Assembly (NCBI GenBank): GCA_021151625.1
Contig: JAGKWY010000060.1
Span: forward strand, 1 to 30,901
Reading direction: 5' to 3'
Source of the DNA: Gammaproteobacteria bacterium
GTDB lineage: Bacteria > Pseudomonadota > Gammaproteobacteria > Pseudomonadales > Cellvibrionaceae
DNA length: 30,901 nt
Shown: positions 8,288 to 16,176 of the stretch, piece by piece
Layout of the letters: every line of letters starts with the position of its first letter
Position numbering within the stretch: position 1 is the first letter of the stretch
Notes under the pieces: model-generated
The model's input: only the letters and a program-made list of their open reading frames with translations
Databases searched by the model: none
Told to the model about the DNA's origin: nothing
Program-made: the position numbers and the translations under genes

Positions 8288-8746
8288 TTACTCATCATTT
8301 TCATTATTAAAGGCCGCCTGAATCTGGCGACTGGAAAAACCACGTGAATGAAGGAAACGCATTTGCCTGGCCTTTTCTCGCGCATCTATAGGCATTTGCC
8401 TGAATCGTTTTATACGAACATCCCGCGCCAGAGCAAACCACGCAAAATCAGACTCCTCAACCAACTGACTGATCAGATAAGCATCAATGCCCCGCTCCCG
8501 CAGCTCCATCCTAATCAGAACGCTTCCCTTTCCCTGCTGTTGGCGCATCCGGATAAACGCCTCAGCAAAACGCTCATCGGATTGCAGGTTCTGCTCCTTT
8601 AGCTCAGCAACAACCTGTACGATTATCTCTGGCGACGGGAATTTGCCCCCCAACTTCTCGATGAGCTCTTTGGCCGAGTGTTCGCGCATCGCCAACAAAT
8701 TCATCGCAGCAAAGCGCACATCAGACATTTTGATTTGCTCAGACAT
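8288..8746 (-). CDS. recX: Regulatory protein RecX
   Basis: RecX binds RecA filaments and limits their extension. The preferred ATG at 8746 has AGGA upstream and gives 152 residues (MSEQIKMSDVRFAAMNLLAM), the usual size. The frame is open further upstream but runs into a terminator hairpin. The sequence shows the family's three-helix repeats: SAKELIEKL, SDERFAEAFIRMRQQQGKGSVLIRMELRERGI, and a C-terminal FLHSRGFSSRQIQAAF. recA lies further upstream on the same strand, but a lipoprotein gene intervenes. Confidence 0.92.
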   Translation of the reverse strand: MSEQIKMSDVRFAAMNLLAMREHSAKELIEKLGGKFPSPEIIVQVVAELKEQNLQSDERFAEAFIRMRQQQGKGSVLIRMELRERGIDAYLISQLVEESDFAWFALARDVRIKRFRQMPIDAREKARQMRFLHSRGFSSRQIQAAFNNENDE

Positions 8747-8771
8747 AATCCTGCTTACCCTGAAAATCCAT

Positions 8772-8800
8772 AAAAAAATGGCCGCAGTAGCGGCCATTTT
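8772..8800 (-). terminator. Terminator between the DUF4136 lipoprotein gene and recX
   Basis: An 11-bp perfect stem (8775-8785 with 8790-8800, core TGGCCGC) with loop AGTA is followed on the minus strand by a run of seven T. It ends only about 25 bp before the recX start, leaving no room for a separate recX promoter. Confidence 0.88.
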
Positions 8801-8818
8801 CGTTATAAAAAGCTCGAT

Positions 8819-9403
8819 TTATTTAGGTGCTGCCTGTACAGGTGGAAAGTAAGCCATAACCTCGGTTACTGCCCGGCTTAATACTTCACGCTGCTGCTGT
8901 GGAGCCATACCACGACTTAAACGCTTTTCCGAAACACCGCGCCAAATCGGCTTTTCTGTTTTCGCATCCACTATATCGATAATCAAACTACCTTGGTTAT
9001 AGACGCGCAACCCTGCACCTGGACCATGGAAAAATGGGCTTGGATAACGATAGTAACCCCGACCATAGAATCCAAAACCGTAGAGGTCGTCATAACTGCG
9101 CGGATCTATTTTCTCTTCTACCACCACGTGATAACTCACAATAAAGTCCGGTTTTGCACCAGTAGCAGCACTCTGATAACGCTTTGCCAATTCACTTTCC
9201 AGAGCCGAATGAATATGGCTGAGAGTGAAGGGAGAAATCAGAATATTTTCTTTGGAATCCTGTTTGGTTTCCGCCACGTTAAAAGTTTTCAGGGCAGAAA
9301 AATCGTAATCAGCCTGATGATCTGTTTCTACATTGGGTTGGGTTGCACAACCAGTGAAGACCAACAGACTACAAAGTGTGATCAACCAGGTAATCTTTTT
9401 CAT
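8819..9403 (-). CDS. DUF4136-type lipoprotein
   Basis: The 194-residue product starts MKKITWLITLCSLLVFTGC, a lipoprotein signal with lipobox FTGC. The open frame extends to a TTG at 9421, but the ATG at 9403 fits the signal peptide. The mature part resembles DUF4136 proteins: YDFSALKTFNV near the N-terminus, ALESELAKRY, KPDFIVSYHVVVEEK, a Gly/Tyr-rich stretch (YGFGFYGRGYYRYP), and GSLIIDIVDAKTEKPIWRGVSEKRL. Such proteins are probably envelope-anchored and their biochemical role is unknown. It is inserted between recA and recX with its own candidate promoter and terminator. Confidence 0.8.
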   Translation of the reverse strand: MKKITWLITLCSLLVFTGCATQPNVETDHQADYDFSALKTFNVAETKQDSKENILISPFTLSHIHSALESELAKRYQSAATGAKPDFIVSYHVVVEEKIDPRSYDDLYGFGFYGRGYYRYPSPFFHGPGAGLRVYNQGSLIIDIVDAKTEKPIWRGVSEKRLSRGMAPQQQREVLSRAVTEVMAYFPPVQAAPK

Positions 9404-9491
9404 ACTATCTCGACCTCGCAAATTATTGAGCTTTACGCCCTATCCTATTCTTGGTACTGGCTTTTTATTACCTAGCCAGCTCCTTAAAACC

Positions 9492-9520
9492 AGAATACTG
9501 AGCAGGATCAACACTGGCAA
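9492..9520 (-). promoter_or_regulatory. Candidate sigma-70 promoter for the DUF4136 lipoprotein
   Basis: On the minus strand TTGCCA (9520-9515) and TATTCT (9497-9492) are 17 bases apart, about 90 bp upstream of the lipoprotein start and just downstream of the recA terminator. No LexA box is seen here. Confidence 0.5.
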
Positions 9521-9535
9521 GAAGATTTCTGTAAT

Positions 9536-9565
9536 AAAAAACCCCCGCCACAAGGGTAGCGAGGG
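9536..9565 (-). terminator. Rho-independent terminator after recA
   Basis: Stem 9542-9548 with 9559-9565 (CCCTCGC/GCGGGGG, one G-T pair) is followed on the minus strand by a run of T's (A's at 9536-9541). It lies about 22 bp after the recA stop. Confidence 0.8.
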
Positions 9566-9587
9566 CTTTTACAATTTCGCACAAATA

Positions 9588-10628
9588 TTAAACGTCTACA
9601 TCTTCCACATCACCACCGCTGGCACTCAATGAGAGCACTGGAGTCGCCAGAAGTTCAGCGCGAACTTTTTGCTCCAGCTCTTGTGCCACCGCCGGGTTTT
9701 CCTGCAAAAACTTCATGACATTGTTTTTACCCTGGCCGATTTTGTTGCCTTGATAGCTGTACCAAGCACCCGCCTTGTCGATCAAACCCAATTTAACCCC
9801 GTAGTCCACCACTTCGCCCATGCGGTTAATACCAGAGCCATAAAGGATTTGAAATTCTGCCTGTTTAAAGGGCGGAGCCACCTTGTTCTTAACCACTTTA
9901 ACGCGAGTTTCAGAACCAATAACTTCTTCACCTTCTTTTACCGCACCCACGCGGCGAATATCCAAACGCACAGAGGCATAAAATTTCAGCGCATTACCGC
10001 CAGTGGTAGTTTCCGGGTTGCCGAACATCACACCAATTTTCATACGAATCTGGTTAATAAAAATCACCAAGCAATTGGCATTTTTGATATTACCTGTGAT
10101 TTTACGTAGAGCCTGAGACATCAATCGCGCCTGCAGGCCTACGTGATGATCCCCCATTTCACCTTCGATTTCTGCACGTGGTGTCAAGGCCGCAACCGAA
10201 TCCACCACTAATACATCCACTGCGCCTGAGCGCACCAACATGTCGGTTACCTCTAGTGCTTGCTCCCCTGTGTCAGGCTGGGAAACAATCAAATCATCTA
10301 CATTTACACCCAGCTTGGTGGCATAAATCGGATCAAGTGCATGTTCAGCATCAATAAACGCACAGGTGCCACCCTGACGCTGGGCTTCTGCAATAACCTG
10401 TAAGGTCAAGGTGGTTTTACCAGATGATTCAGGTCCATAGATTTCAATAATACGACCTTTAGGTAAACCGCCGATGCCCAAAGCAACGTCCAAGCCTAAA
10501 GAGCCGGTAGAGATTGCAGGGATAACTAAATCCTCCTTGTCCCCCATGCGCATTACAGTTCCCTTACCAAATTGACGCTCAATCTGGCTCAGTGCCGCTT
10601 GTAACGCCTTTTCTTTATTCGCATCCAT
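9588..10628 (-). CDS. recA: Recombinase RecA
   Basis: RecA forms ATP-dependent filaments on single-stranded DNA, drives strand exchange and triggers LexA cleavage. The ATG at 10628 is preceded by GAGGTG and gives 346 residues. The open frame upstream adds only four residues. It has Walker A GPESSGKT (about 65-72), the core motifs FIDAEHALDPIYATKLGV and VVDSVAALTPRAEIEGEMGD, and the L2 region INQIRMKIGVMFGNPETTTGGNALKFYAS. The acidic tail is short (GGDVEDVDV). A promoter and LexA boxes lie upstream. Confidence 0.98.
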   Translation of the reverse strand: MDANKEKALQAALSQIERQFGKGTVMRMGDKEDLVIPAISTGSLGLDVALGIGGLPKGRIIEIYGPESSGKTTLTLQVIAEAQRQGGTCAFIDAEHALDPIYATKLGVNVDDLIVSQPDTGEQALEVTDMLVRSGAVDVLVVDSVAALTPRAEIEGEMGDHHVGLQARLMSQALRKITGNIKNANCLVIFINQIRMKIGVMFGNPETTTGGNALKFYASVRLDIRRVGAVKEGEEVIGSETRVKVVKNKVAPPFKQAEFQILYGSGINRMGEVVDYGVKLGLIDKAGAWYSYQGNKIGQGKNNVMKFLQENPAVAQELEQKVRAELLATPVLSLSASGGDVEDVDV

Positions 10629-10711
10629 TTCACACCTCAACTTATGTAATGAAATCTATATGACAATAATTTTTATGGGATGGGCACAGGCCTTGCCGTT
10701 GCCATGGGTGT

Positions 10712-10739
10712 ACTATACACCAAAAACCTGTACACGCAA
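10712..10739 (-). promoter_or_regulatory. recA promoter
   Basis: On the minus strand TTGCGT (10739-10734) is followed after 16 bases by TATAGT (10717-10712), about 85 bp upstream of recA. The -35 lies inside an imperfect LexA box, as expected for an SOS promoter. The -10 is embedded in a perfect inverted repeat GTGTA-CTA-TACAC (10708-10720). Confidence 0.6.
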
Positions 10740-10743
10740 CCAG
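10728..10743. promoter_or_regulatory. Imperfect LexA box overlapping the recA -35
   Basis: CTGT-N8-CCAG differs at one conserved position from CTGT-N8-ACAG. It lies 19 bp from the perfect box and covers the -35 hexamer, so a second LexA dimer here would block RNA polymerase directly. Confidence 0.5.
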
Positions 10744-10746
10744 TAC

Positions 10747-10762
10747 CTGTCAATTTATACAG
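10747..10762. promoter_or_regulatory. LexA (SOS) box upstream of recA
   Basis: CTGTCAATTTATACAG is a perfect match to CTGT-N8-ACAG, the gammaproteobacterial LexA consensus. It lies just upstream of the recA -35, so recA is predicted to be SOS-inducible. Confidence 0.88.
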
Positions 10763-10790
10763 TAAAATATTTAACGATCATTAGACGATC

Positions 10791-10834
10791 ATGAAATGCA
10801 GAAAGCCACCCTGAGGTGGCTTTCTGCATTTCAT
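10791..10834 (-). terminator. Long hairpin after the secreted-protein gene
   Basis: A perfect 20-bp stem (10791-10810 with 10815-10834) with loop CTGA lies 26 bp after the stop of the 10861-11454 gene. The inner part (AGAAAGCCACC) is typical of terminators and the outer arm supplies TTTCTGCATTT, but no uninterrupted T run follows. It also insulates the recA promoter region. Confidence 0.75.
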
Positions 10835-10860
10835 AGTGGCAAAACAGTATATTGGAAAAA

Positions 10861-11454
10861 CTACTTAACCATTGGCGACATCCACTCAACCACATCTTTA
10901 CTGAGATCTTTCAGACACTTTTCAGTTGCTGAGCAAACCGTAACACCATTGCCCCCTAAATCCATTACATTGGTTGATGGGGTAAATTCATTAAGTGTCA
11001 TAATGGCGCAAGTATGCTTTGCAGTCACCATATCATCCTTCCCCTTTATAAGGGCGACGGTCACCTGTACTTTGGGAAGATTAGAGCTTCGCTTGGTGCC
11101 AAATTGACGCTTATGCCCCCCAAGTACCAATTGCTCTACGTCTATCGCCAATACAGGTACCACCCCATTCATGATTTTGTCGATAGTGGCAACCGGCTCC
11201 AGACGAATACCCTTTGTGCGCGAGCGATCTACCAGATTGGTTACCAGCACCTTATCTATATTGCAGGGGAATTCAGATTGTTTGTATTTGTAGCCTTTTA
11301 CATTAAAGCCGACATTCTGATTGACATATACCAGCGGCGCTTTGTCATCTGGCAGGGTGGTTTCGGACGCGGCCAACACCTTTAGTGGCAATGCGAGCGC
11401 CAGAGCCAATAGCGGCAAACTCGAAAGAGATGACTTCATAAGAGACAATTTCAT
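10861..11454 (-). CDS. Secreted protein with four cysteines, unknown family
   Basis: The 197-residue product starts with a Sec signal peptide (about 1-28, a Leu/Ala-rich core ending LKVLA), so it is probably periplasmic. AAAGG precedes the ATG at 11454. The mature part has four cysteines (64, 149, 174, 180), an even number that would allow two disulfides. Segments IMNGVVPVLAIDVEQLVLGG and PKVQVTVALIKG suggest a beta-rich fold. I do not recognise a family. It is divergent from a CadC-like membrane regulator 299 bp away, which makes it a candidate target of that regulator. That link is inference from position only. Confidence 0.7.
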   Translation of the reverse strand: MKLSLMKSSLSSLPLLALALALPLKVLAASETTLPDDKAPLVYVNQNVGFNVKGYKYKQSEFPCNIDKVLVTNLVDRSRTKGIRLEPVATIDKIMNGVVPVLAIDVEQLVLGGHKRQFGTKRSSNLPKVQVTVALIKGKDDMVTAKHTCAIMTLNEFTPSTNVMDLGGNGVTVCSATEKCLKDLSKDVVEWMSPMVK

Positions 11455-11753
11455 AACCTTTACCTTTTGTGTTTGTGGTTAATAGAACACTCATCGGTAT
11501 CTGTGAGGATGCGTGTGAGTTGACTATATTGCAAATGGTGATGAAAACACTGACCTTATGAAAACCTCGCACTTACCTTTTGCTTACCAATTTTTTCCAT
11601 TTAAAAATCAATAAGATAGAATTTAACTAAACTAGCCACTGAGTTGTAATTCCCGCGCTGAATCTTGCAAAATTACACCCATGGTTACAGTGGACTTCCC
11701 TGCTGCAACCGAGGTAAACCAATAAGAAAAAACTTACCGAAAAAGGTATAACC

Positions 11754-11786
11754 ATGAAGACTGCAACAGGCTCCTGGCTATCATGA
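11754..11786 (+). CDS. Ten-codon leader ORF upstream of the membrane regulator
   Basis: ATG at 11754 opens a ten-codon frame, MKTATGSWLS, ending in a TGA whose ATGA overlaps the start codon of the following regulator (11783). AAAAAGG lies at good spacing before this ATG, whereas the regulator's own ATG has only a poor ribosome site. This suggests translational coupling. The peptide shows no run of one amino acid that would indicate classic attenuation. Confidence 0.45.
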   Translation: MKTATGSWLS

Positions 11787-13924
11787 ATGCGCATCAGGAA
11801 ACCAGTTTTATGCTGGGTGAGGTGAAGGTATCACCCTCACACAATATGCTTTGGGCGCGCGATAAAAGCCTAAAATTGCAACCCAAGGTGATGGCAGTAC
11901 TGCATTACCTTGCGCATAACCAGCATAGAGTTATCAGTAATGAAGAGCTGATCGAGCAGCTGTGGGAAGGCCGAGTCGTCACTCACGGCTCGGTACAAAA
12001 AAGCATTAATGCTTTGCGTAGCGCCTGGAGCGAGTTAATCGGCGACCAGGAATTAATCGCTCACTATTCAAAGCGCGGCTATCAACTGAAGATCGAACCA
12101 CAGTTTCTTGCTCCAATTGAAACAGAATTACCCAATACCGACATCGGTACTCACGCCCCAGCCAGCCCCCTGCCCAAACAATATCCCTGGAAAAGTATTT
12201 TGGGATCCTTGCTACTACTAACACTGATCACCCTGGGCTATCGCGAAATTAGCTGGAGCAGCATCTATTTACCCAGTAATCATCAAACCGAATTTCACAG
12301 TACATTGGGTTACACCAATGAAACCGGGCACGAACGCAACCCGACACCACATCCGGATCAGCAACATCTGGCGTATGTTCGCGAAAAACTCACACTGAAC
12401 CAATCCGATGAAACCGAAAGTGACATCGTGATTCGCGACGCGGACGGAAAAGATTGGCCTATAGCCGGTAGCAACGGTACCTGGGTGAGTCTGGCCTGGT
12501 CACCAGCAGGCAATAGCCTGGTTGCCATTGAAGCCAAGCGGCGCGATGGTTCGCCGTTTGGTTCACGCTTTTACCAACCGCCCAATTTTCTCTACTCATT
12601 CCATATTTTTACGCTGGATATCGCGCATCAGCAATTATTGGAAAAACAACAGCTCAGCCAATGGCAAGGACGAATTTTTAGTGTGACCTGGTGGGACGAA
12701 TATACGTTAGAGATTGTTGCCAAACAGGGGCCCAATGCCGGCAACGGGCGCTATCGCTACTCGATTAAGGATCAGCAACTCAAATTGCTGGATGAAATTG
12801 CAAATGCAGCCAATCCAATCGCCAGTGCTGTACTCAAGCAAAAAACGGCTATCGCCAGCCTGGTAAAAAATAAGGTGCAAATTAGTTTTCTGAACGCACA
12901 ACAAAAACCGATTAGCCACACCCAATTGAATCTGGTGACTGCGGACCTCAGCTGGATTCCCGACGGTAGCGGCGTATTGGTTTACGCCGAAGAAGAACGA
13001 AAACTATTAGCTGTCTATTTGAATGGAAAACAAATTGCTATTCCTCTGAATGACAGTAAGGATAAGACTTTCTCACACCCACATTATAAAGCTGATGGTC
13101 AGGGAATTTTTTACACGGAAGAAAAACGTAGTTCCAATATTGTATTCAGTGGGCTGGACGGCAACAGAACACAGCTGACAGAAAATACAAACCTCAACTA
13201 CGCAGCCAGCTTTTCACCTGACGGTAATAAGGTCGCCTACGCCTCAGTGCGCAATAACCAAATTAACCTTTGGCTGATTGAGGCAGGGCAAGAACGTCAA
13301 CTCACCCGGCAACCCGTATCTCAAAAAGTAGATTCCATTATCTGGTCGAGCGATACAGAACACATTGTTTTTAACGCGGGCGGCCAGCTTTACCACCACA
13401 ATCTTAGCACCGGTGAGACAAACTTATTATTGGAAGGTGTCGATATAGAAGGTGCTGATAAGATAGACCCCCTTGCCTATTTCCCCACAAATAACCAAAC
13501 CCTGGCGATCAAGCACATTGGAGAGGTGCGCAATTTGTGGCGGATTGATGGAACACAACAAAAACAACTGACATTTGGCGCGGTTGGCTCCGCCATCGAA
13601 TACAAGGGCGATGTCTATTTTCAATATCTGAGCGAAGATGGTCTATGGGTGTGGCGCCACCAAAGCGATAAACTTGAGCAAATTAATGCAAGCATTGATG
13701 AATACAGCAAATTGCTTAGCGTTGATTCTGCCGGGATTTACTTTATTAGCGGTGGAGCCTGTAATGAATCGGATATTTATTATTGGAGCTATGTAGATGC
13801 GCAAAAAACCGTCTTTTTGCAACAGAAAAATAGCACTGTTTTAACCAGCGCATTTAACCCCTACAAAGGCATATTACAAACTGAGTGCAATCTGCCAGAG
13901 GCAAATATTGTATTAATGAATTAA
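11783..13924 (+). CDS. CadC-like transmembrane transcriptional regulator with TolB-type propeller
   Basis: The 713-residue protein has an N-terminal OmpR/PhoB-type winged helix (about 8-104: LQPKVMAVLHYLAHNQHRVISNEELIEQLWEG, then SVQKSINALRSAW and HYSKRGYQL). A linker and one membrane helix (about 137-153) follow. The large periplasmic part has repeated strands of PD40/TolB type, such as WVSLAWSPAGNSLVAIEA, LSWIPDGSGVLVYAEE, YAASFSPDGNKVAYAS and IIWSSDTEHIVFNAGG. This matches one-component ToxR/CadC-type sensors that bind DNA while membrane-anchored. The ligand is unknown. It is divergent from a secreted cysteine-containing protein, follows a leader ORF and has no clear terminator before the convergent pncC. 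Confidence 0.85.
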   Translation: MNAHQETSFMLGEVKVSPSHNMLWARDKSLKLQPKVMAVLHYLAHNQHRVISNEELIEQLWEGRVVTHGSVQKSINALRSAWSELIGDQELIAHYSKRGYQLKIEPQFLAPIETELPNTDIGTHAPASPLPKQYPWKSILGSLLLLTLITLGYREISWSSIYLPSNHQTEFHSTLGYTNETGHERNPTPHPDQQHLAYVREKLTLNQSDETESDIVIRDADGKDWPIAGSNGTWVSLAWSPAGNSLVAIEAKRRDGSPFGSRFYQPPNFLYSFHIFTLDIAHQQLLEKQQLSQWQGRIFSVTWWDEYTLEIVAKQGPNAGNGRYRYSIKDQQLKLLDEIANAANPIASAVLKQKTAIASLVKNKVQISFLNAQQKPISHTQLNLVTADLSWIPDGSGVLVYAEEERKLLAVYLNGKQIAIPLNDSKDKTFSHPHYKADGQGIFYTEEKRSSNIVFSGLDGNRTQLTENTNLNYAASFSPDGNKVAYASVRNNQINLWLIEAGQERQLTRQPVSQKVDSIIWSSDTEHIVFNAGGQLYHHNLSTGETNLLLEGVDIEGADKIDPLAYFPTNNQTLAIKHIGEVRNLWRIDGTQQKQLTFGAVGSAIEYKGDVYFQYLSEDGLWVWRHQSDKLEQINASIDEYSKLLSVDSAGIYFISGGACNESDIYYWSYVDAQKTVFLQQKNSTVLTSAFNPYKGILQTECNLPEANIVLMN

Positions 13925-13976
13925 AAGTGGGATCAGCAGAAAAAAGCTAATGCAAAACCGATGACAAGGATGTCGC

Positions 13977-14459
13977 TCAAGTTAGAGCTATTAAATTCTC
14001 CAGCGCAACAACGACTGCCTGTTTTTGTACGGTATTTCTATCACCGGAAAAATGTTGTAACTGTGTTTTTACTTCAGCATTCGCCTTAATCCAGGCAAAC
14101 CACACAGTTCCTACCGGTTTGTCAGGCGTGCCGCCTGTTGGCCCTGCAACACCGCTAATGGCAACAGCTATATCCGCCTCAGCCAAGGCTAAAACCCCGC
14201 GAGCCATTTCAATCACAACGGCTTCACTCACTGCACCTTCACGCGTCAGTGTCGCATTGTTTACCCCCAGCAGCTTTTGTTTGGCATCATTGGCATAGCT
14301 GACAATTCCATATTCAAACCAGGCAGAACTGCCAGAAACGGCGGTAATTGCTGCAGCGACACCGCCACCGGTACAGGATTCAGCCGTAGCAACTCGCCAA
14401 TTGCGATTCAACAACTGTTCGCCCAAGCGCTGGCCTAATTGCAATAAATAATCGTCCAT
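13977..14459 (-). CDS. pncC: Nicotinamide-nucleotide amidase, CinA C-terminal type
   Basis: PncC deamidates NMN to nicotinate mononucleotide in NAD recycling. The 160-residue protein is the stand-alone CinA C-terminal domain, without the MoaB-like half. Motifs are the active-site ATAESCTGGGVAAAIT, GIVSYANDAKQKLLGV, EGAVSEAVVIEMARG and ISGVAGPTGGTPDKPVGTVW. In many gammaproteobacteria it lies directly upstream of recA; here two unrelated genes lie between. It converges on the membrane regulator and is divergent from the kinase gene. Confidence 0.93.
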   Translation of the reverse strand: MDDYLLQLGQRLGEQLLNRNWRVATAESCTGGGVAAAITAVSGSSAWFEYGIVSYANDAKQKLLGVNNATLTREGAVSEAVVIEMARGVLALAEADIAVAISGVAGPTGGTPDKPVGTVWFAWIKANAEVKTQLQHFSGDRNTVQKQAVVVALENLIALT

Positions 14460-14565
14460 CTGGCAGTCCGAAAGATAAAAAGTCAGCGGCTGATTATAAA
14501 ACCACTCATGCTTTAACCACTAGTCGTAAGGCGATCTATACTCCAGCCATAACACCGGCGAGAGA

Positions 14566-16161
14566 GTGAATGTGCAAACAATTCCTGGGTACCACATCAA
14601 AACCCAACTGGGTGAAGGCGGCATGGCCAAGGTTTATCTGGCGACGCAAAAATCACTGGATCGCCAGGTTGCCATTAAAGTACTGGATGCCAGCCTGATT
14701 CAGGACGAAGTTGTCCAGCAACAGTTTGAGCAGGAGTCACGGTTGGTTGCGCAATTAAATCACCCTAATATTATTCAGGTGATTGATAAAGGGATTAGCG
14801 AACAGGGTCTGCCCTATTTTGTTATGTCTTATATTAAAAGCGTCTCCCTGGAAAACATTTTGCCACGCACAGATGTCAACCTTAGCCGCAAACTCGATAT
14901 CCTCATCCAACTCTGCAGCGCCCTCGCCTACGCTCATCGCAACGGCATAGTGCATCGCGATATAAAACCCGCCAATGTATTAGTGGATTATGATGGCCGT
15001 GCCTATCTAATGGACTTTGGTATTGCCGGATACTTCACTGCCAACGCGGACAGCAATCAACACGCGCAGGAAATGGTTATGGGAACCGGCGCCTATATGG
15101 CGCCTGAACAACGTGAAGGAATCTCCCACACCAGTCACCTGAGCGACATTTATTCGCTCGGGGTGTTAATCCACGAATTTATTTACGGCGTAACGCCGAT
15201 ACAGGCAACACGTCTCACCTATCAGATGTTTGACAGTGATCCAGCAGTTAGCAAATTTGCACTGGCCAACAAGATACAAACACTAATAGAACAATGCATT
15301 CAACCCATGCCTGCCCAGCGGCCAGTGTCAGTTGAATTAATCCGCCAACAATTACTATTAATTGCCCAGGGAAAACATTTGCATACCAACCGCTGGGGTG
15401 TTGAATCTACACGTGACAATATTCCGCCCAATTACACACTACTGGATATTCTCAAAGAAAATCCATTTGGTGCGACCTATTTAGTCAATGATCCCAACCG
15501 CCAGCGTTTTTTGGTGATAAAAAAACAATCGCTGGATCATTTAGGTAACGCACCGCAGTACGCGGCCAAAATGACTCAAATCCAGCATCCGCATATAGCG
15601 CGAGTCTATGGCACCGGGAAAAATCCGCGCGTCTTTATTATTGCGATGGAATATTTGCCCGGTGGTAATTTGCAGGAGCGATTAAGCCAGACAATGAATA
15701 TCGGCCAATGCCTGGCACTAGCCCAACAGCTGGCCAATGCACTCGCCTGTGCCCATTCCTATGGATTAATTCACGGCAACCTGCGGCCAAGCAATATTTT
15801 ATTTGCAGAAAAAAATCATTTGAAACTGGCTGACTTTGGTTTTCCGGTACACAGCTATGGTGAAGACACCGACTGGTACCACCCGACAAATGAGACCAGT
15901 TCGACAGCAACAGATATCTATGCGATGGGTGTCATTTTATTTCAGCTAATGACTAACAGGCTGCCGGTAAATGATTGGTGGGGGCTGAAAAAACGCTGGC
16001 AGTTGCGGCGCTTACCCGCCGCGCTGCGCAATAATATTTTGCAAATGTTGCACAGCAATCCTAAAAAACGATTAAAGAGTGCCGACATAGCAGCCAACGC
16101 TTTTACCAATTTACAAAACAACCAAAAAACCCAAATGCTGGAAAAAATGGCGGGCACTTGA
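14566..16161 (+). CDS. Tandem Ser/Thr protein kinase: active domain plus degenerate kinase domain
   Basis: A GTG at 14566 starts a 531-residue protein. Domain 1 (about 8-265) is a complete Hanks-type kinase: Gly loop GEGGMAKV, VAIK (Lys38), HRDIKPAN (Asp132), DFG (150-152), and GTGAYMAPE. Domain 2 (about 290-515) has the same layout but a degenerate Gly loop (ENPFGATY). HGNLRPSN replaces HRDxKPxN, so the catalytic Asp becomes Asn405 and the Lys becomes Arg, although DFG is kept. It is predicted to be a pseudokinase. No membrane helix or sensor domain is present, so the protein should be cytosolic. It converges, with 15 bp between stops, on an operon for a B-box membrane protein and a rhomboid protease. 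Confidence 0.9.
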   Translation: MNVQTIPGYHIKTQLGEGGMAKVYLATQKSLDRQVAIKVLDASLIQDEVVQQQFEQESRLVAQLNHPNIIQVIDKGISEQGLPYFVMSYIKSVSLENILPRTDVNLSRKLDILIQLCSALAYAHRNGIVHRDIKPANVLVDYDGRAYLMDFGIAGYFTANADSNQHAQEMVMGTGAYMAPEQREGISHTSHLSDIYSLGVLIHEFIYGVTPIQATRLTYQMFDSDPAVSKFALANKIQTLIEQCIQPMPAQRPVSVELIRQQLLLIAQGKHLHTNRWGVESTRDNIPPNYTLLDILKENPFGATYLVNDPNRQRFLVIKKQSLDHLGNAPQYAAKMTQIQHPHIARVYGTGKNPRVFIIAMEYLPGGNLQERLSQTMNIGQCLALAQQLANALACAHSYGLIHGNLRPSNILFAEKNHLKLADFGFPVHSYGEDTDWYHPTNETSSTATDIYAMGVILFQLMTNRLPVNDWWGLKKRWQLRRLPAALRNNILQMLHSNPKKRLKSADIAANAFTNLQNNQKTQMLEKMAGT

Positions 16162-16176
16162 GTTTTTGAATAAATA

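Noticed and set aside
10776..10794. Direct repeat CGATCAT beside the recA promoter
   Set aside because: Two seven-base copies are within chance expectation, and they partly fall in the adjacent hairpin.
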